From JASFUX01 sp050050115 (GTDB taxonomy: Bacteria; Pseudomonadota; Alphaproteobacteria; Caulobacterales; Maricaulaceae), in the NCBI GenBank assembly GCA_050050115.1, contig JASFUX010000198.1, positions 1 to 6,540 of the forward strand: DNA of 6,540 bases, read 5' to 3'. This document shows, one piece after another, positions 1-6,540 of this stretch. Below the pieces are notes generated by a model that worked only from the letters and a program-made list of their open reading frames with translations, was not told where the DNA came from and did not search any database. Position 1 is the first letter of the stretch, and the number at the start of each line of letters is the position of its first letter. The position numbers and the translations under genes are program-made.

Positions 1-1792
1 CGCCCCCGGCGCGTCCATTCAAGCCGTCGCCGATCGTTTTGACGACTTCGTCGAACGACGCATGCCGACAGGCCAGCGCCAGAGCGCCAGGTTGTCGCTC
101 TTCGCGTTTCCCATCAACGAGATCACGACCCGCGATCTTGACGTTACGTTGTTCGCCGGCAGCGACTATGGCCTTTCGACGGTCGGCGTGCTCATCGGGT
201 TCGGCGCGCTGACGCTTCTCATCGCCGCGATCAACTATGCGAATCTGGCGACGGCGCAAGCGGCTTCGCATCGCAAGGACGTCGGCATGCGCAAGGCGCT
301 TGGCGCCGGCCGGTTCCAAATCATGACGCAGTCGTGGCTGGAGACCTTGACGCAGACCTGCGCCGCGCTCGTTTTGGCGCTCGTCATCCTGGTTCTGGCG
401 CGGCCGGTGGTGATGTCCGCCTGGCAGGTGGACGCGCTTTACTTCCTGACACGGGACGCCGCCGGATTCGCTGTGGTTGGTGCGATCGTGCTCGGCGTGT
501 CGCTGCTCGCCGGCGCCTATCCGGCGCTCGTGCTCTCCGGCGTGCAACCCGTGCGGGCTTTGCAGTCGGGACGCTCGCGGGCCGGGCCGAAGTTCATTGC
601 GCGCATCTTGGTCGCCGTTCAATTCGTGGCCGCAAGCTTCTTGCTCATCATGCTGACGGTAGGCGTCGAGCAACGCGCCTTTTTCGAGCGGACGGCGCTG
701 GGCGCGCGCGAGGATCCGATCGTTGTTCTCGGCGACATCATGCAAGTCGGCGTCAGCTATGACGCTTTCGAGAACGCGCTGTCCGGCGCGCCGGGCGTTG
801 TCAGCATGACGGTCGACGATCGCCCGCCGTGGACGGCCGGAGCGACGACCTTTTTCGTCAGCCGAACACCTGAAGAAGGCGCGGCCTATCTCAACGTCCT
901 CGCCAAGCATGTCGGCCACGACTATTTCGAGACCTTGGGGCTGAACCTGCAGGCGGGCCGGGCGTTTCAGCGCGACCGCGAAACCGAGCCGCGGACGCTC
1001 GGGACCGCCGATCCTTCGACCCCGATGCCGGTTATGATCGATCGGGCGCTTGCTGACGGTCTCGGGTTTGCGACGCCCGAGGCTGCGGTCGATCAAGTCG
1101 TCTATCTTCCGGTTCGCTTCATGCGGTTCGTCGGCCGTTCGGTCGCCCAACCGGTTCAGATACTCGGCGTCGTCGATCAGGACATGATGCGCGTCGAGGC
1201 GCGCGGGACGAGCGGCTACATCTACGTGTTCGGTCCGAACTCTCCGGCGAACAACGCGCTCTACCCGGTGATCCGCCTTGATCGCCAGAACCTGACGGCC
1301 GGTCTTGCGTCAGTGGACCGCGCTTTGAGCGAGCTGTCGCCGAACACGGCGATTAGCGTGGAGTTTTTCGACGAGTTGTTCGAACAGGCGTACAGCGAGT
1401 ATGCGCGCGTGAGCCAACTCTTCATCCTGCTCGCGGGAACGGCCTTCATCATCGCGTCGATTGGCCAGCTGGGCATCGCCGTGCACGTCGTATCGCGCCG
1501 CCGCCATGAGATCGGCGTGCGCAAAGTTTTGGGCTCAACCAGTCTCGGCGTCGTTCGCTTGCTGCTGATCGATTTCTCCAAGCCTGCGCTGATCGCCAAC
1601 CTGCTGGCTTGGCCCTTGGGCTATCTCGCCGCCCAAACCTACCTCTCGGCCTTCGCCCACCGGATCGAGCTGACCCCCGCGCCGTTCCTCATCTCGATGG
1701 CGATCACGCTCGCCATCGCCTGGGCGGCGGTGATCGGGGAGGTGCTGAAGGCCGCGAGCGTGAGGCCCGCCGAAGTGCTTCGGCACGCATAA
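1..1792 (+). CDS. ABC transporter permease, MacB/FtsX family (gene 1 of tandem array; 5' end outside window)
   Basis: This is the C-terminal 596 residues of a long inner-membrane ABC permease; the reading frame is open from base 2. The ATG at 62 is not the start: it lies inside the conserved FVERR(M/V)P segment found at residues 251-257 of genes 2 and 3, so about 235 N-terminal residues lie upstream. In visible numbering there are four helices at about 59-79, 117-138, 153-177 and 197-220, with the FtsX cytoplasmic motif GMRKALGAGR at 95-104. A second periplasmic domain of about 250 residues follows, then a second FtsX module with helices at about 472-497, 526-547 and 560-582 and motif EIGVRKVLGS. 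The first FtsX module ends in VQPVRALQSG and the second in VRPAEVLRHA, showing internal duplication. The last 117 residues are identical to gene 2. Family is secure; substrate and ATPase partner are not visible. Confidence 0.93.
   Translation, partial: APGASIQAVADRFDDFVERRMPTGQRQSARLSLFAFPINEITTRDLDVTLFAGSDYGLSTVGVLIGFGALTLLIAAINYANLATAQAASHRKDVGMRKALGAGRFQIMTQSWLETLTQTCAALVLALVILVLARPVVMSAWQVDALYFLTRDAAGFAVVGAIVLGVSLLAGAYPALVLSGVQPVRALQSGRSRAGPKFIARILVAVQFVAASFLLIMLTVGVEQRAFFERTALGAREDPIVVLGDIMQVGVSYDAFENALSGAPGVVSMTVDDRPPWTAGATTFFVSRTPEEGAAYLNVLAKHVGHDYFETLGLNLQAGRAFQRDRETEPRTLGTADPSTPMPVMIDRALADGLGFATPEAAVDQVVYLPVRFMRFVGRSVAQPVQILGVVDQDMMRVEARGTSGYIYVFGPNSPANNALYPVIRLDRQNLTAGLASVDRALSELSPNTAISVEFFDELFEQAYSEYARVSQLFILLAGTAFIIASIGQLGIAVHVVSRRRHEIGVRKVLGSTSLGVVRLLLIDFSKPALIANLLAWPLGYLAAQTYLSAFAHRIELTPAPFLISMAITLAIAWAAVIGEVLKAASVRPAEVLRHA
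1439..1792 (+). repeat. Conserved tail block, copy 1 (3' end of gene 1)
   Basis: This 354-bp stretch encodes the last 117 residues plus the TAA stop of gene 1, covering most of helix 6 and the rest of the second FtsX module. Its protein is identical to that of 3942-4295 at the end of gene 2. By hand count the DNA differs at about 35 of 354 positions, every one synonymous. A perfect 56-base run lies at 1685-1740. Homology at a lower level continues a little upstream through the YARVSQ motif (from about 1399), then falls sharply. Confidence 0.9.
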
Positions 1793-1799
1793 GAACAAT

Positions 1800-1809
1800 G
1801 GGAGAGGGG
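1800..1809 (+). promoter_or_regulatory. Ribosome binding site of gene 2
   Basis: The sequence GGGAGAGGGG lies between the gene 1 stop (1790-1792) and ATG 1812. The GGAG core at 1801-1804 leaves seven bases to the start codon, a normal spacing. An ATG at 1798-1800 overlaps the site but is in another frame and soon meets a stop. The 19-bp gap leaves no room for a separate promoter with terminator, so gene 2 is probably translated from the gene 1 transcript. Confidence 0.8.
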
Positions 1810-1811
1810 AC

Positions 1812-1949
1812 ATGTTCCACCATTATCTGACCGCCGCCTTCGCGAAGTTCGCCAAATCTCCCTTCACCACGGCGGCCAACGTGCTGACCCTGGCGCTCGG
1901 CCTTGCGTGCTTCATCGCGGCCTATGGGATCGCGACTTATTGGCGCTCG
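1812..1949 (+). repeat. Conserved head block, copy 1 (5' end of gene 2)
   Basis: The first 46 codons of gene 2 include the short cytoplasmic leader and helix 1. They encode a segment matching gene 3 at 40 of 46 residues; the six changes are mostly conservative (K/R twice, Y/F, F/L, H/R, I/A). DNA identity includes a perfect 26-base run beginning at the ttc of codon 18. Beyond residue 46 (after ATYWRS) the proteins diverge. Confidence 0.8.
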
Positions 1950-4295
1950 GCGGACACGCACCATCAGAATGCAGATAGTATCTATGTCGTCTCGAAGAGC
2001 CTCGTCTTGCGCGGCGACGACTCATCGGTGCTCCCCAGCGGGCAGACATCCGGCGTACTTGCGCGCTATCTGCGCGAGGACTTCCCCGAGATCCAGCCGA
2101 TCGCCCGCGCTTCCGACGGCGCCGAGCTTTCGGTGGCCGCCGGCGAGTCCAGGCTAACGCTCACGGTTGCCGCGGCCGATCCAGAGTTCCTTCAGCTCTT
2201 CGCGTTCGACTTTGTCTCAGGCGATCCAGCTGCCGCGCTCGCCAATCCGTTCGGGGCCGTGATCACCGAAGACGCGGCGAGCCGGCTGTTCGGCGATACG
2301 CCGGCGGTCGGACAGACGATCCGGCTTGCCGGCGCGCAGGAACGTACGGTGACCGGCGTCATCGCCCCCGTGCGTCAGCCGTCTTTCATGGGCGCGCATT
2401 CCGACGCAGTGATGCAATTTGATATGCTCATCGACTGGGGCACGAGCTATTACGCGTCCTGGGCCGAGAACGACGACGCTTGGCCCTCGTTCGTCACCTA
2501 TACTTTCGTCTCGCTGCCGTCCCAGCAGGCGCGTACTGCGTTCGAGGCGCGACTGCCGGAGTTCGTGGAGCGCCGGGTCCCCGCTGAACTCCGTGACGCC
2601 GCGGACCTCACGTTCACTACGTTTCCGGTCCGAGAACTGACAACGCGCAGCCTCGATACGCTTTTGTTCGAACAGAGCGGCGCGCGACTGTCGGCGGCGG
2701 TGTTACTGCTCGCGCTGGGCGCGCTCACCCTTCTGGTGGCGTGCGTCAACTATGCAAGCTTGGCGACAGCGCAGGGGGTCGGGCGCGCCAGAGAGGTAGG
2801 CATGCGCAAAGCTCTGGGCGCAGGGCGCGTCCAGGTGTTGACGCAGTCGTTGCTTGAAGCTGGAATTCTCACCCTCGTCGCCTTCGCCATCGCGTTCGTC
2901 GTCCTGACTTTTATTGCACCGGTCGTGCGCGCGACCAGCACCGTGGATCTGCTGTTCTTCCTCACCGCCGGCGGCGCGCCTCTTGCTATCGTAATCGCGA
3001 TCACGGCGATGGTCGCGCTTGCGGCGGGCGGCTATCCCGCGCTCGTCCTCTCGCGCGTGCGCCCCGCGGAAGCGCTCTGCGCCGGCCGCGCGCGCGGCGG
3101 TCCGCGATTCGTCGCGCAACTGCTCGTGGGCGTTCAGTTCTTTTCCGCCGGGTTCTTGCTGATCCTTGTCACCGTCGCGCAGCTTCAGCGGGTTGAACTC
3201 CAAAACACGGCGCTTGTTCCCCATACGGATCCTATTGTCGCTCTCACGTCGACAGCGCCGCTCAACATGGACTTCGATACGTTCGCGACGCGGCTCGTCG
3301 AGGAGCCGAGCATCAAGAGCGTCACGCGATCCGATTTCACGCCATGGGCGTCGTCGGCGAACGTGCTGGAATTCGCACGCACGCCGGAAGAGGGAGCGAA
3401 CGCGCCCACCGCCTATGTTCGACATGTGGACTACGACTACTTCGCCACCCTCGATCTCGCAATTCTCGTGGGGCGTGCGTTCGAGCGCGATCGCGACACG
3501 TCGCCGACCATCCTTTGGAGAACTGACTCGACTCAGACGCCGCCGGTCGTCATCGATGAGGTCTACGCCCGTAGGCTGGGCTTCGACACCGCCGAGGCGG
3601 CGCTGGACGCGATCATCTACGTTCCGTCTCAGAGCATTGCCCGAGGCGGCGCGCCGGCCCAACCGCTTCGGGTCATCGGCGTGGCGGACACTGACACAAT
3701 GCGGCTCGAAGCTGGAGAGCCGGCGGGCTACGTCTATTCCTACGCGGCGAGCAGTTTCAACCAAGTCCCCGTGGTCAAAATTGCGCGCGAAGACGTCAGC
3801 GGCGCGATCGCGGCGATCAATCGCATTTGGAACGAGGTCGTCCCAGATGCGCCTGCGAACCCGCGCTTTTTGGATGACCTGTTCGAGGAAAGCTTCCGCA
3901 CCTATGCGCGCGTGAGCCAGATTTTCGTCTTGCTCGCCTCAACCGCCTTCATCATCGCCTCGATCGGCCAGCTGGGCATCGCGGTCCACGTCGTCTCCCG
4001 CCGCCGTCACGAAATCGGCGTGCGCAAGGTTCTCGGCTCGACCAGCCTCGGCGTCGTCCGTCTGCTGCTGATCGATTTCTCCAAGCCCGCGCTGATCGCC
4101 AACCTGCTGGCCTGGCCCTTGGGCTATCTCGCAGCGCAGACCTACCTCTCGGCCTTCGCCCATCGGATCGAGCTGACGCCTGCGCCATTCCTCATCTCGA
4201 TGGCGATCACGCTCGCCATCGCCTGGGCGGCGGTGATCGGGGAAGTGCTGAAGGCCGCGAGCGTCCGCCCGGCTGAAGTCCTCCGGCACGCATAA
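1812..4295 (+). CDS. ABC transporter permease, MacB-like periplasmic core plus two FtsX modules (gene 2, complete)
   Basis: This is a complete 827-residue inner-membrane permease, and the best copy for reading the architecture. The ATG at 1812 has GGAG seven bases upstream, and the N-terminus aligns residue for residue with gene 3. Helix 1 is at about 22-42. A MacB-type periplasmic domain follows (about 45-290), with family-typical stretches such as ITEDAASRLFG (151-161), VGQTIRL (166-172) and VTGVI (180-184). The first FtsX module has helices at about 295-314, 351-372 and 388-413, with GMRKALGAGR at 330-339. A helix at 433-457 leads to a second periplasmic domain (about 460-700), and the second FtsX module has helices at about 703-728, 757-778 and 791-813. 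It has no Walker motifs, so it needs a separate ATPase, as MacB-family systems with split domains do. It begins 19 bp after gene 1 and ends 20 bp before gene 3, which implies co-transcription. The transported substrate cannot be inferred. Confidence 0.95.
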   Translation: MFHHYLTAAFAKFAKSPFTTAANVLTLALGLACFIAAYGIATYWRSADTHHQNADSIYVVSKSLVLRGDDSSVLPSGQTSGVLARYLREDFPEIQPIARASDGAELSVAAGESRLTLTVAAADPEFLQLFAFDFVSGDPAAALANPFGAVITEDAASRLFGDTPAVGQTIRLAGAQERTVTGVIAPVRQPSFMGAHSDAVMQFDMLIDWGTSYYASWAENDDAWPSFVTYTFVSLPSQQARTAFEARLPEFVERRVPAELRDAADLTFTTFPVRELTTRSLDTLLFEQSGARLSAAVLLLALGALTLLVACVNYASLATAQGVGRAREVGMRKALGAGRVQVLTQSLLEAGILTLVAFAIAFVVLTFIAPVVRATSTVDLLFFLTAGGAPLAIVIAITAMVALAAGGYPALVLSRVRPAEALCAGRARGGPRFVAQLLVGVQFFSAGFLLILVTVAQLQRVELQNTALVPHTDPIVALTSTAPLNMDFDTFATRLVEEPSIKSVTRSDFTPWASSANVLEFARTPEEGANAPTAYVRHVDYDYFATLDLAILVGRAFERDRDTSPTILWRTDSTQTPPVVIDEVYARRLGFDTAEAALDAIIYVPSQSIARGGAPAQPLRVIGVADTDTMRLEAGEPAGYVYSYAASSFNQVPVVKIAREDVSGAIAAINRIWNEVVPDAPANPRFLDDLFEESFRTYARVSQIFVLLASTAFIIASIGQLGIAVHVVSRRRHEIGVRKVLGSTSLGVVRLLLIDFSKPALIANLLAWPLGYLAAQTYLSAFAHRIELTPAPFLISMAITLAIAWAAVIGEVLKAASVRPAEVLRHA
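3942..4295 (+). repeat. Conserved tail block, copy 2 (3' end of gene 2)
   Basis: This is the direct repeat of 1439-1792, 2503 bp downstream, encoding the same 117 residues plus TAA at the end of gene 2. The 56-base run of perfect identity is at 4188-4243 here. Just before the block, gene 2 reads QIFVLLAS where gene 1 reads QLFILLAG, marking the edge of strict identity. The matching part of gene 3 is mostly outside the window, but its visible start differs. Confidence 0.9.
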
Positions 4296-4300
4296 AACTA

Positions 4301-4310
4301 GAGGGGAGAG
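4301..4310 (+). promoter_or_regulatory. Ribosome binding site of gene 3
   Basis: The sequence GAGGGGAGAG lies between the gene 2 stop (4293-4295) and ATG 4316. The GGAG core at 4305-4308 is again seven bases from the start codon, as for gene 2. The two junctions are thus built alike (TAA, short spacer, GA-rich site, ATG), supporting the origin of the array by whole-unit duplication and confirming the start of gene 3. Confidence 0.8.
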
Positions 4311-4315
4311 CCGCC

Positions 4316-4453
4316 ATGCTCCGTCACTATCTGACCGCCGCGTTCGCCAGGTTCGCTCGCTCGCCGTTCACCACGGCGGCCAACGTGCTGACGCTCGCGC
4401 TCGGGCTCGCGTGCTTCATCGCGGCGTTCGGCGCGGCGACCTATTGGCGATCG
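4316..4453 (+). repeat. Conserved head block, copy 2 (5' end of gene 3)
   Basis: This direct repeat of 1812-1949 lies 2504 bp downstream and encodes the N-terminal leader and helix 1 of gene 3. With the preceding tail block and the short intergenic gap it makes a composite junction repeat of roughly 500 bp (3942-4453) that parallels 1439-1949. Confidence 0.8.
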
Positions 4454-6540
4454 TCAGACCGCTATCACGAAAACGCCGCGCGGACGTTCGTGATTGGACA
4501 GTCGGTCACGCCGTCGAGCCAGACGCAGCTCAACGCAGTGCGCCCCTACACTGCTCCGGCGATCGCCGGACTGCTGGGCGAGGACATTGCGCAGATCGAG
4601 GGGATTGCGCGGCTCTTTCAGACAGGACGCATTCCCTTCGCGGCCGACGACCGCACGCTCCTGCTGAACGCGGCGTTCGCCGAGCCCGACTTCCTGCGGA
4701 TCTTTGACTTCGATTTCATCGAAGGCGATGCGCGACATGCTCTCGACCAGCCGCGGAGCATCATACTCACCCAGGACGCCGCCCAGCGATTGTTCGGGCA
4801 AGGCCCGGCGCTTGGACAATCGATCCTGCTCGAGGGCGACAACCCGGCGGTCGTCACCGGCGTCATCGCGCCGGTGCGTCAACCGTCGTTCATGGGCGCG
4901 GGGCTGGACGTCAATGTTCGCTTCGACGCGCTTGGCGGTTGGGACGTTCACCCCGGCGGCGCAGCCCGAGATCAGCGCGAGACTTGGACCAGCCCGTCGT
5001 GCCTCACGTTCGTCCTCCTCGAGGAAGGCGCGGGGCTCGGCGCGCTCAACGATCGGCTGGCCGCCTTCGTCGAGCGCCGCATGCCGCCCGCGCAGCGCAG
5101 CTTCGCGACGGTGCAACTTGCTGCATTTTCCGTGAGCGAGATTCCGGCGCGCGGACTGAGCTCGGTCATGTTCGGCGGAAGCGGAACCGGGCTGACCGTG
5201 GTGTCGGCGCTGGTCGGGCTTGGCGTCCTCACCTTGCTCATCGCCGGGGTCAACTACGCCAATCTCGCCACAGCGCAGGCGACGCGCCGGGGCAAGGAAG
5301 TGGGCATGCGCAGGGCGCTCGGCGCCGGGTGGACCTCGATCCTGGTCAACGCCTGGCTGGAGGCGGTGATCCAAGCCGCCATATCGCTCGTCGCAGCTTT
5401 GGCGATCCTGGCCTTGGCGGCGCCCGCGCTACAGTCGACTGCGCAGATCGACATCCTCTTCTTCCTTCGGGGCGGTTCGCCGTTCGCCGCAATCGTCGGT
5501 CTCGTCGGCCTCGTGTGCGTCGTCGCGCTGCTCGCCAGCGCTTATCCGGCGTTCGTCCTGTCGCGCGTTTCCGTGGCGGACGCGCTGCGGGCGGGCCGAG
5601 CGCGCGGGGGCTCTTCGATGATGACGCGCGTGCTGGTCGGTGTTCAATTCATGGCCGCGAGTTTTCTGCTCATCATGGTCACGGTGACGCAGCTGCAGCG
5701 CGCGCACCTCGAAGCGACGGCTCTTCAGCCCCATCACGACTCGATCGTCATGCTCAATAACGTCCAGCGCCTCGGGGTCGGATACGACGCTCTGGCGCAG
5801 GATCTGGCGCAGCGTCCAGGCGTTGCAAGCGTGACGGGCACGGATCATCCGCCCTGGGATCCAGGCGCGACGGTGCTGCCGGTCGTGCGCTCCCCCGAAG
5901 AGGCCGCGCGCGAGACGCCGGCGTTCTTCAAGCGCGTGGCCCATGACTATTTTTCGACGCTCAATCTCGATGTGCTCGCCGGGCGCGCGTTTGACCGAGA
6001 GCGCGAGGTCGCCGCCGTCACCGATCTGACGGCAGCGGCGCCGCTGGTCGTGGACTGGAGTTTTGCGCGGGCGCTGGGCTTCACCTCGCCGCAAGCCGCG
6101 GTCGGGCAGACGGTGTTTCTTCCTGAAAGCTTCATGGCGCAGCTGGGCGGTTCCGCAGCGCGCCCGATGACGATCATCGGCGTCGTCGAGACAGACGTGA
6201 TGCGCTTGGGCAGCGTTGGAACCGACGACGTCGCGGGGCACATTTATCAGTTCACGCCTGAGGCCATCGGCGACAACGGGTTCTACCCGCTGGTGCGCCT
6301 TGATCCGGAGCAATTGGCGCTCGGTCTCGACCAGCTCGAAGCCGCATGGCGCGCCGCGGCGCCGAACACGCCGCTGGAGTATCGGTTTTATGACGACATG
6401 TTCGCGCAGACGTTCCGGCACTACGCGCGCACGAACCAGCTGTTCATCACGCTCGCCGGCGCGGAGTTCGCGATCGCCTCGCTGGGCCTTTTCGGCATCG
6501 CCGCGCACGTCGCAGGCCGTCGTCGCCACGAAATCGGCGT
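4316..6540 (+). CDS. ABC transporter permease, MacB-like periplasmic core plus FtsX modules (gene 3; 3' end outside window)
   Basis: This frame stays open from ATG 4316 to the window edge (741 full codons plus two bases). I read it codon by codon and found no stop or frameshift. The start has GGAG seven bases upstream, as in gene 2, and 40 of the first 46 residues match gene 2. Layout follows gene 2: helix 1 at about 22-42; periplasmic domain with LTQDAAQRLFG (151-161) and VTGVI (180-184); first FtsX module with GMRRALGAGW at 330-339; helices near 293-313, 350-370, 388-415 and 437-459; second periplasmic domain to about 705; then the start of the second FtsX module with RRRHEIG. By comparison with gene 2 about 90 residues are missing on the right. 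In helix 6 it has SLGLFGIAAHVAG, where genes 1 and 2 have SIGQLGIAVHVVS, so it did not share the tail homogenisation seen in them, at least in the visible part. Confidence 0.94.
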   Translation, partial: MLRHYLTAAFARFARSPFTTAANVLTLALGLACFIAAFGAATYWRSSDRYHENAARTFVIGQSVTPSSQTQLNAVRPYTAPAIAGLLGEDIAQIEGIARLFQTGRIPFAADDRTLLLNAAFAEPDFLRIFDFDFIEGDARHALDQPRSIILTQDAAQRLFGQGPALGQSILLEGDNPAVVTGVIAPVRQPSFMGAGLDVNVRFDALGGWDVHPGGAARDQRETWTSPSCLTFVLLEEGAGLGALNDRLAAFVERRMPPAQRSFATVQLAAFSVSEIPARGLSSVMFGGSGTGLTVVSALVGLGVLTLLIAGVNYANLATAQATRRGKEVGMRRALGAGWTSILVNAWLEAVIQAAISLVAALAILALAAPALQSTAQIDILFFLRGGSPFAAIVGLVGLVCVVALLASAYPAFVLSRVSVADALRAGRARGGSSMMTRVLVGVQFMAASFLLIMVTVTQLQRAHLEATALQPHHDSIVMLNNVQRLGVGYDALAQDLAQRPGVASVTGTDHPPWDPGATVLPVVRSPEEAARETPAFFKRVAHDYFSTLNLDVLAGRAFDREREVAAVTDLTAAAPLVVDWSFARALGFTSPQAAVGQTVFLPESFMAQLGGSAARPMTIIGVVETDVMRLGSVGTDDVAGHIYQFTPEAIGDNGFYPLVRLDPEQLALGLDQLEAAWRAAAPNTPLEYRFYDDMFAQTFRHYARTNQLFITLAGAEFAIASLGLFGIAAHVAGRRRHEIG

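Noticed and set aside
62..1792. ATG at 62 as the true start of gene 1
   Set aside because: The frame is open upstream to base 2, and upstream residues (FDDFVERR) align with genes 2 and 3. Starting at 62 would remove helix 1 and the first periplasmic domain.
1793..1811. Possible terminator or promoter between genes 1 and 2
   Set aside because: The gap is only 19 bases, has no inverted repeat or T-run, and is mostly ribosome binding site; the same applies to 4296-4315.
1872..1925. Possible lipoprotein signal around the cysteine in LGLACF (helix 1 of genes 2 and 3)
   Set aside because: The residue three before the cysteine is Gly instead of the usual Leu-type residue, and the position fits the first membrane helix of a multi-pass permease.
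2703..3764. Long open frame on the minus strand (353 codons) opposite gene 2
   Set aside because: It lies wholly inside gene 2, whose frame is conserved in two paralogues. Its predicted product is very rich in Arg, Asp, Glu and Gly with no recognisable domain, as expected for the antisense of GC-rich membrane-protein codons.
4454..5374. Open frame on the minus strand (306 codons) opposite the 5' half of gene 3
   Set aside because: It overlaps the conserved periplasmic and FtsX coding region of gene 3 on the other strand. The Arg-rich product resembles no family.
4939..5760. Plus-strand open frame (273 codons) in an alternative frame, suggesting a frameshift in gene 3
   Set aside because: The gene 3 frame from 4316 reads without a stop through this whole region and matches genes 1 and 2 throughout. 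The alternative frame gives an Arg/Gly-rich shadow.
5429..6529. Long open frame on the minus strand (366 codons) opposite gene 3
   Set aside because: It is fully antisense to gene 3, has low-complexity Arg/His/Glu-rich composition and no domain. It is a GC-bias shadow.

Overview
The window is GC-rich and completely coding on the + strand. It holds three consecutive, paralogous ABC-transporter permease genes of the long MacB/FtsX type: the 3' part of gene 1 (to 1792), a complete gene 2 (1812-4295, 827 residues) and most of gene 3 (from 4316, still open at the right edge). Gaps between genes are 19 and 20 bp and carry little beyond a GA-rich Shine-Dalgarno sequence, with no terminator visible, so the three are very probably one operon. 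No promoter is inside the window; the operon starts further upstream. No RNA gene, transposon, CRISPR array or stretch of 300 bases without a gene was seen.

Each complete protein has the same plan: one N-terminal membrane helix, a MacB-like periplasmic domain, a first FtsX module, a further helix, a second periplasmic domain, and a second FtsX module, giving about eight helices. Such proteins act as the membrane part of MacB-type (type VII) ABC systems, which move substrate or transmit force across the periplasm using a separate cytoplasmic ATPase. No ATPase, membrane-fusion protein or outer-membrane channel is in the window, so partners and substrate are unknown. The duplicated-module architecture is known from permease arrays in Bacteroidetes, Acidobacteria ('duplicated orphan permeases') and some Alphaproteobacteria. 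High GC and codon choice fit an alphaproteobacterium or similar GC-rich Gram-negative, but this is a weak inference.

The most interesting aspect is how the copies differ. Gene 1 and gene 2 share a C-terminal block of 117 identical residues, while their DNA differs there at about 35 positions, all synonymous by hand count. Directly upstream the two proteins diverge strongly, and in the second periplasmic domain gene 1 looks more like gene 3 than gene 2. The gene heads are also well conserved between genes 2 and 3. The array therefore looks mosaic: conserved tails and heads meeting at each gene junction, with variable periplasmic domains between them, repeating every ~2.5 kb. This suggests past gene conversion or domain exchange between tandem copies.
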